Origin: Peromyscus leucopus
Taxonomy: Eukaryota; Chordata; Mammalia; Rodentia; Cricetidae
NCBI RefSeq assembly: GCF_004664715.2
Contig: NC_051070.1
Location: forward strand, 39,334,456-39,398,455
DNA: 64,000 nucleotides
Direction: 5' to 3'
Part shown: piece after piece, positions 58,446 through 64,000 of the stretch
Layout: each line of letters begins with the position of its first letter
Position numbering within the stretch: the first letter of the stretch is position 1
Notes under the pieces: model-generated
Database searches by the model: none
The model's input: only the letters and a program-made list of their open reading frames with translations
Told to the model about the DNA's origin: nothing
Position numbers and translations under genes: made by a program

Positions 58446-59879
58446 CAGATGCTTTTTAATCTGGTACTCACACTTTATTCATTGCCACGAAAGCTTAAAA
58501 AGCACAGTCATAATTTAGACTTGTATTTTTCTTCATGTTTTGGCATATTATTTGAAAATCACATTGTAGCAAATGCAGTTTTCAAAAATTAGACAATTCT
58601 TTTGGTACAAAAATTATATATTCATAGCCTGAAGTTGGCAAAAGATAGATAACAAGGAACAGGGATGATGAGTGAGGTTGTTCATAGTATTTAAAGGGTC
58701 TTCAAGCTTCTCTTCCAGAAGAGAAGAGTAAGAATAGCATTTCCTAGGTACTATAGATAGTTCCATAGCTTTCTTTAATGTTTTTACAAATGACATGACC
58801 TCCCTGAGATTGTTTGGCTAGGAGTTAAGCACTGCTAAATTCTGTTAAGTACAGTATGGGTGTCAATAATAAATCTTTACTGTAAATGCCCTTTAATGTT
58901 TACTTTCCCTCTGAATTATCTAATTGATGAGGGCCTGCTGATTGAATTTATTGTCACTTGTTACACACTTCCTTTGTGTCCAGCTGTTTATCTAGTAGTT
59001 CTTCTTTTGGTCACAGTCTCATTTTGGCAACCAAAATTCTTGGACACTTGGGAAAACCTTCCACATGAAGGTAGGATTCCTTGCTCCAGTTACATCTGCT
59101 CCAAATTGCAGCAATACCCAAACTCTGCAGTTTATTTCCAAGAAGCCTCTGTGACCTCCACAAGATGTCTCTGTAGATATTCCTGAGGGTCCTGCTTCTT
59201 GCAGCCCCTGATTTCATAAGTGTCTTCAGATGACTCAAAATGGGGAAAAAAAAGCATCATTTTCAAAGACTCAGTATAAAGCTTGAGATAGAAAAAGATT
59301 TGTAACTGTAAGCCATGCAGTCATCCTTGGAATTAAAATCTGAGTACAAGTGTGGCATGGACCTTTTTGTGGTATGTAAACAAATAATTTTCAGGCTTCA
59401 TGAGTCATTATTAAAATGGTATACTCTTTATTCTGACTTCCTACAGGGTATCCATCTTCTCTGTGGTAGTTTTGGCTTATATGTGGTTTTCTTCACAGGT
59501 ACAGCAAGTTAAATTGGTTTCTAGAAAAAGCACCTTTGGACTCAGGGTACTAGTCCCAGAGCAAAAGCTACTTTTTAGTATCCAAGATTCCTTATAATTA
59601 AAACTCAGATGTATAGCATCAAGACACAGTTAAAGGCCAATTACTCAAATCTCTGAGTGGTGACACTATGAAGTGGATGAAGAGTAAAGACTAAGGGTAG
59701 TGCTTTTTAGAAGCCAAGAAGCACAGCAGAGGTACTGGCAATGAGAGAGATGGTTGATAATTTGAGATGATGTCAGCAGAAATGGTGTTGGAAACAGAAA
59801 ATGGGAGTGAGCAGTCACCATGAGGAATTTAAGGATAGTCTCTAGAAGATGTGTGAATGATCCTTCTCTCATGACCTTC
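58446..59879. other. Unrecognised sequence
   Basis: A 108-codon frame (58860-59186, plus) has two hydrophobic stretches but no family I recognise. No repeat identified. Confidence 0.35.
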
Positions 59880-60018
59880 AATGAGGAACCAACTCTAGCA
59901 GCACCTGAATCTTCGATTTCTGGAATCCAGAACTATGAGCAAATATCATTTTAATCTCCTTGGTCTATGGTGCTTTCTATTGTGTTCAGATCTTGACAAT
60001 TTTAGCGAACTAACAGCC
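59880..60018 (+). mobile_element. Possible MaLR/MLT-type LTR 3' part
   Basis: 'ctgaatcttcgatttctggaatccagaactatgagcaaat' and 'ggtctatggtgctttctattgtgttcag...cgaactaacag' follow the 3' end layout of old mammalian MaLR LTRs (clause 'ccagaactgtgag...ctaata'). Confidence 0.5.
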
Positions 60019-60109
60019 ATGACATAGCACATCTAATTCACAAGTATGGTATTTTTCTCTTTCAATGTATTGAGAAATCTAACTCACATCTATAATATGA
60101 CTTTTAATA

Positions 60110-60540
60110 GTACATAGTGTTCCAACTGTTGGGTAGTTTCAAATACCTGATGTTTTTTATTAAGAATGCTATAATAAAAGTGTGACTGCATTGATACACT
60201 TGTGATTATTTTCTGATAGGTTCCTAGAGCAATAAGTTGCTAGGTTTTACTATTTTCACATTCTAAAATTCTGTTGTCAATTATTTAACAGCCCCTAGCA
60301 ATGATGTACCAACTCATATAGCAACCCATTCCTGCATGAAAATGCCTACTTGTGCATATTCTTTTGGCTCTGAGCAGTTTTGTTTTTTAAATATATGTAA
60401 ATTCTATTGCTTGAACATGGAAGCTTGTCATATTCTAATTTACAGCTATTTGGTTATAATTTAAATTTAATATTTCCTTAAATATTTCTAGGATCATGTT
60501 CCTTTACTGTAAATTCTTTATTGCTTTATATATATATTGT
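60110..60540 (-). mobile_element. Ancient L1 ORF2 3' part, minus strand
   Basis: 'agaatgctataataaaagtgtgac', 'ttcctagagcaataagttgctaggtttt' and 'atgatgtaccaactcatatagcaacc' follow the reversed 3' ORF2 pattern of mammal-wide L1s. It is strongly diverged. Confidence 0.5.
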
Positions 60541-62069
60541 CTTTAAAGGGTAGTGCTGGACCAATACTTCACATTTTTCTCTCCCTCCCTTTATTGTCCA
60601 ACGGAACTTTTCATGTGGCTTAAGAGAATCCAGAAGGACTTAGCTATATTTGAAATTCCATTCGACTCATATTGAATAGCTTTGCGATGGAGGGTCCTTA
60701 ATCCTATATCAAACCAGCACAGACACACTCTTTTTTTTTTTACATATTTCTGTATATAATAATCATAAAATTTTAAATTTCTGTTTCTTCCTTTAGCTGT
60801 CATGACCACAGACTTATAAGCAGGGAAATTCTCAACAAAAGGGGACACATGGGTAGGATTTATTAGTTGAACTTTCCCATCTCTTTTTGTTATGACTTTA
60901 CCCAACATTCAACTTTATGATATAATGAGAACATTTGTATTTTGGAATCATGCCTTTCCCCCAATAATTAATAAGCTTATCGTAGAATGTTTAACTAGCT
61001 GGCTACCCCTTTTTTCTTTTCTCAGTACTTGAACATAACTCCTTTGAGTATTCCACAAATATATCAAACTCTGAGAATTTTTCCCAATATGTTACACTCA
61101 TATAAGCCAACTTTTGTTTTTATAACTTAAAACTAATAATGCTGACTGAAACAATTTGCAGCTAAGTCAGCATTTAGAGGTTAGAGGGGTGTTAGGCATG
61201 CCAGCCTCAGGATAGGTTAGTGTTGTTGGAGACTTAGAACTGTCTGAACACATATGGAATGATTCAGGAAACTTTTAGAAAGTCACACAGAAGTTAGGAG
61301 GGGAAATGGGTTGATAAAAGGGCAGGTGACACTTACTGGATAGTTTTTATCTAATATGACCTTAAATGCAGAAAAGAAACAGAAATATTCTCATAAATTG
61401 ACCACAGGGGATAGGAAAAGCTGGGCAGAGATCAAAACAGATGGTCTTCTGAAATGATCCCACAATCGGGGTTATGCACCTGAGTTCAGCAGCCCACTGG
61501 GCAAGTATCCAAATGGCAGGGAGATCAGGCTGTCCTTGATAATTAAGGCTAATTAAGTCATCCTTTCATATAATTGTAATGTTGGAATATTAATTAGATG
61601 TTACAGATAAGTCTCATTTAATATGGGAACACATACTTATTGATAAAAATATTATACAAAAACCATGGCACTTGCCCATAAGAGTTACTTTATGTATAAT
61701 TTAACATGAATTTGAATGGAAAAGCTTTAGAATATATTGATCCTGAAGTGTTATTACTGGTTTTGAATGACAACAATACATGGAAAATATGGAACAAAGT
61801 AAAGTCCTGTTGTGTTTCTATATCTTTACTATGCAAGAATGTGGAAATGGTCTGCAAATGTAGAACTTAGGAAATAAGTTACAGGAAATTCTATTTCTAG
61901 CTTATCCACACTCTTAATTACTAGTAATTAAAAAAAAAAAACTGTCCTTTTCCCAAAAACTAAATAAAATTAGCCCCACTGCTTTCTTGTCAGATTATTT
62001 ACTTCTGGGTTTTCTGAAACTAATTTTCTTAAGAAAATTGCATTTATAATAATGAGATTGAGGTTTATA
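60541..62069. other. AT-rich stretch without recognisable genes
   Basis: A 105-codon minus-strand frame (60591-60908) shows no domain I recognise. Confidence 0.35.
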
Positions 62070-62205
62070 GTTATTTATTTACTGAAACAATGTCTTACTA
62101 TGTAGCACTGGATGGCATGGAACTTGCTGAATAACCAGGCTGGTCTCAGACTAACAGAGGTCCACCTGTCTCCGCCCTACAATTGCTGGAATAAGAAAGG
62201 TGGTC
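62070..62205 (-). mobile_element. Diverged B1 SINE, minus strand
   Basis: 'actgaaacaatgtcttactatgtagcactgg', 'aaccaggctggtctcagactaacagaggtccacctgtctccg' and 'gctggaataagaaagg' is reversed B1 with many changes. Confidence 0.65.
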
Positions 62206-64000
62206 TACTATACTAGAACATGGTTTGTACACTGCATATTTTTGACCTATACATGTTGATGCTTTCTATCTTTTATTCATAAAATGGATTTATCGAACAT
62301 ATTGTTTTTATGCAAATTAAGTGCAGTAAGTGTTTGTATCTTGGAAGAGGAGCTGATTTCCACACACTGTTTCATCTTTGCGGGAAATAGAAAAAATGGC
62401 TATGTGATGGGATTTATTAGTTATGAATTCTTTATTTCAAATAGAACATGCATTTTTTACCTCATGTACTTGGAATATATAAATGTTGATTGTAGGAACA
62501 TATTCTAGGTATGTAGCAGTCACGATGTAAGAAGGGAAAGCTATTTATTTCAAGCATCTGTTTATTCTGTTTATCTAAGGAAATGAAGATCTCTTGCATT
62601 ACTTATCTAAATTATTTAGATAAATTATATAGCTCATTAAATATGAATTGATTTTCATTTGCACATTCAATGTATACTAGACATGTTTATATGTTTACTT
62701 TAAAAATATATAACTCTCCTTTCTTTTTTTATTTTTTCCTTCCTCTAAAAATTTGATTGGTAAAAAGAATCTGTTATAGCAATTAAAATGTGAAAATCGT
62801 AAGACTCACACTCATAAAAAATACTTCTATACACCCAAGACTTACTTAACCCATCTATGCACAAGTAATCGCTTTAATTCAGTGAATCTACATTTACAGA
62901 ATTTCAGTAAAATTATTTGCTTTATGGGGTACAATATTTAATCTTTTGGTGTTTTATTCTTTGGGAAATTGTTTTAGATATCAGTAGGAATATTTTCAGG
63001 TTTGGATTCATCAGGGATTACTGATCTATCACCTATGCTAATCTTACACTAAAGCTGTCTGACTGTTCTACTTTATGATAACTGAGCACTGTTATTATTC
63101 AGTTCTTTCTACGTGAAGGACATGCAATATCTGCTCCGGTCAATTTTTATAGAGTTCTCTGGTGACATAGTGATATATTTTTAAGATTAATGAGTATTCT
63201 TTTAATACAAATATCCTTATTACTACTTTGATGAATAATCTCCTGCAATTAAGTTAACAAATGTACTTTTCAAAGATAAAAAGAAATATATTTTATGATT
63301 TTAATGTATTTTGAAAGAGGGACACACAGGGAGAAACATAGTATTCCTATTGTTTATATCGAGTAGGTAAAATTTAAGTTTAAATTATCTAAATGTATTT
63401 CCTATGTGCTTGGTATTGTTTCTATGTAATATGATAGGACAAATGATAAGATCGTTGGAATGCCCTATTTGTTATCTTCAAAGTCGAGAATCAATAAAAA
63501 TGAAGAAAAAGATGATGTAATTCCTAATATTACATTAATATCATCTAATTTATTCTTCTAGATCTTAGTATAGTATTCAGACTTAATTTATTTTTCTTGT
63601 AAGACTTAATTTTTATACCACAGAAAGCCATTTATTATAACATGACTATTTTGAGTGTTTGTTTCTTTCTAAAATATGTAAATGACATGGTGTTCATGAT
63701 ATAAGTTAATATGATATTAAATTTGTTTCTGATTGATATTAAAGAATAAATTCATTAAAGAATATGTTTACTGGGTAAATACAAATATAGTAAGTCATCA
63801 TCCTGTGTTACTCTTTGGTAACTAGTTAAGAGTAAGGTCATAGAAAAAAAAATCTCCATTTTATTCTTTTCTGTATAATAATCTTGCCTTTTTTCTCCTA
63901 ATTCAGGTATCTAAACTGTAGTAATAAATAATATTGTTTTCTCACAAAGCCAGGCTTTTCAAACCAATTTCTTTTCTAAAAGCATTACTTTGTATATGAG
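62206..64000. other. AT-rich stretch without recognisable genes
   Basis: No exon, RNA gene or repeat recognised. A 74-codon frame (62284-62508) is compatible with chance. Confidence 0.35.

Overview
This window looks like nuclear DNA of a muroid rodent, most likely a cricetid (hamster, vole or deer-mouse group). It is AT-rich and full of rodent repeats: B1, B2/B3-type and B4-type SINEs, Lx-style L1 3' UTRs, and microsatellites of TG, GA/TC, TTTA and ATT. Two B1 copies have the 'tttcctggaactc' / 'cctgtcctggatctcgctctgtagac' form that I associate with cricetids rather than mouse or rat. Several LTR families of a cricetid kind occur more than once. Species and family names come from memory and were not checked against a database.

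I find no host protein-coding exon, tRNA, rRNA, CRISPR array or operon that I can support. Long ORFs are explained by L1 (ORF1 and ORF2 remnants, 6.3-12.7 kb), by microsatellites, or by chance. The window reads as a gene desert or the inside of a large intron. Its content is a stratified record of retroelement insertions, many of which I could bound by target-site duplications (TSDs) found by eye.

Layout: 0-2.5 kb unassigned and partly GC-richer. 2.55-4.5 kb a minus-strand LTR, an L1 3' end and an LTR-like repeat. 6.3-12.7 kb a nearly complete, decayed minus-strand L1, with a solo LTR inserted between its ORF1 and ORF2 remnants. 12.8-13.8 kb an ERV-like composite repeat. 14.3-15.2 kb old SINEs. 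18.1-20.2 kb an older repeat split by a 1.13 kb insertion with a perfect 6-bp TSD, followed by an L1 3' end. 20.5-24.6 kb old L1s, B1s, a B2 and a MaLR-type LTR with a perfect 5-bp TSD. 27.4-28.3 kb a repeat with a 50-bp tandem duplication. 31-39.4 kb two more LTRs and a faint ERV-L-like pol remnant. 40.4-41.1 kb a textbook 5'-inverted (twin-primed) L1 with a 17-bp TSD. 41.4 and 46.75 kb two copies of an LTR carrying B1-like cassettes. 49.2-51.7 kb a cluster of LTRs, including one LTR with two others nested in it. 52.5-53.05 kb an L1 3' end. 53-64 kb mostly unique or unrecognised AT-rich DNA.

I did not find a convincing new molecular system. The items most worth a second look are the 18.1-19.3 kb inserted element with its terminal hairpin, the SINE-carrying LTR family, the nested LTRs at 50.2-51.7 kb, the twin-primed L1, and a small cluster of CTCF-like motifs at 54.3 kb.
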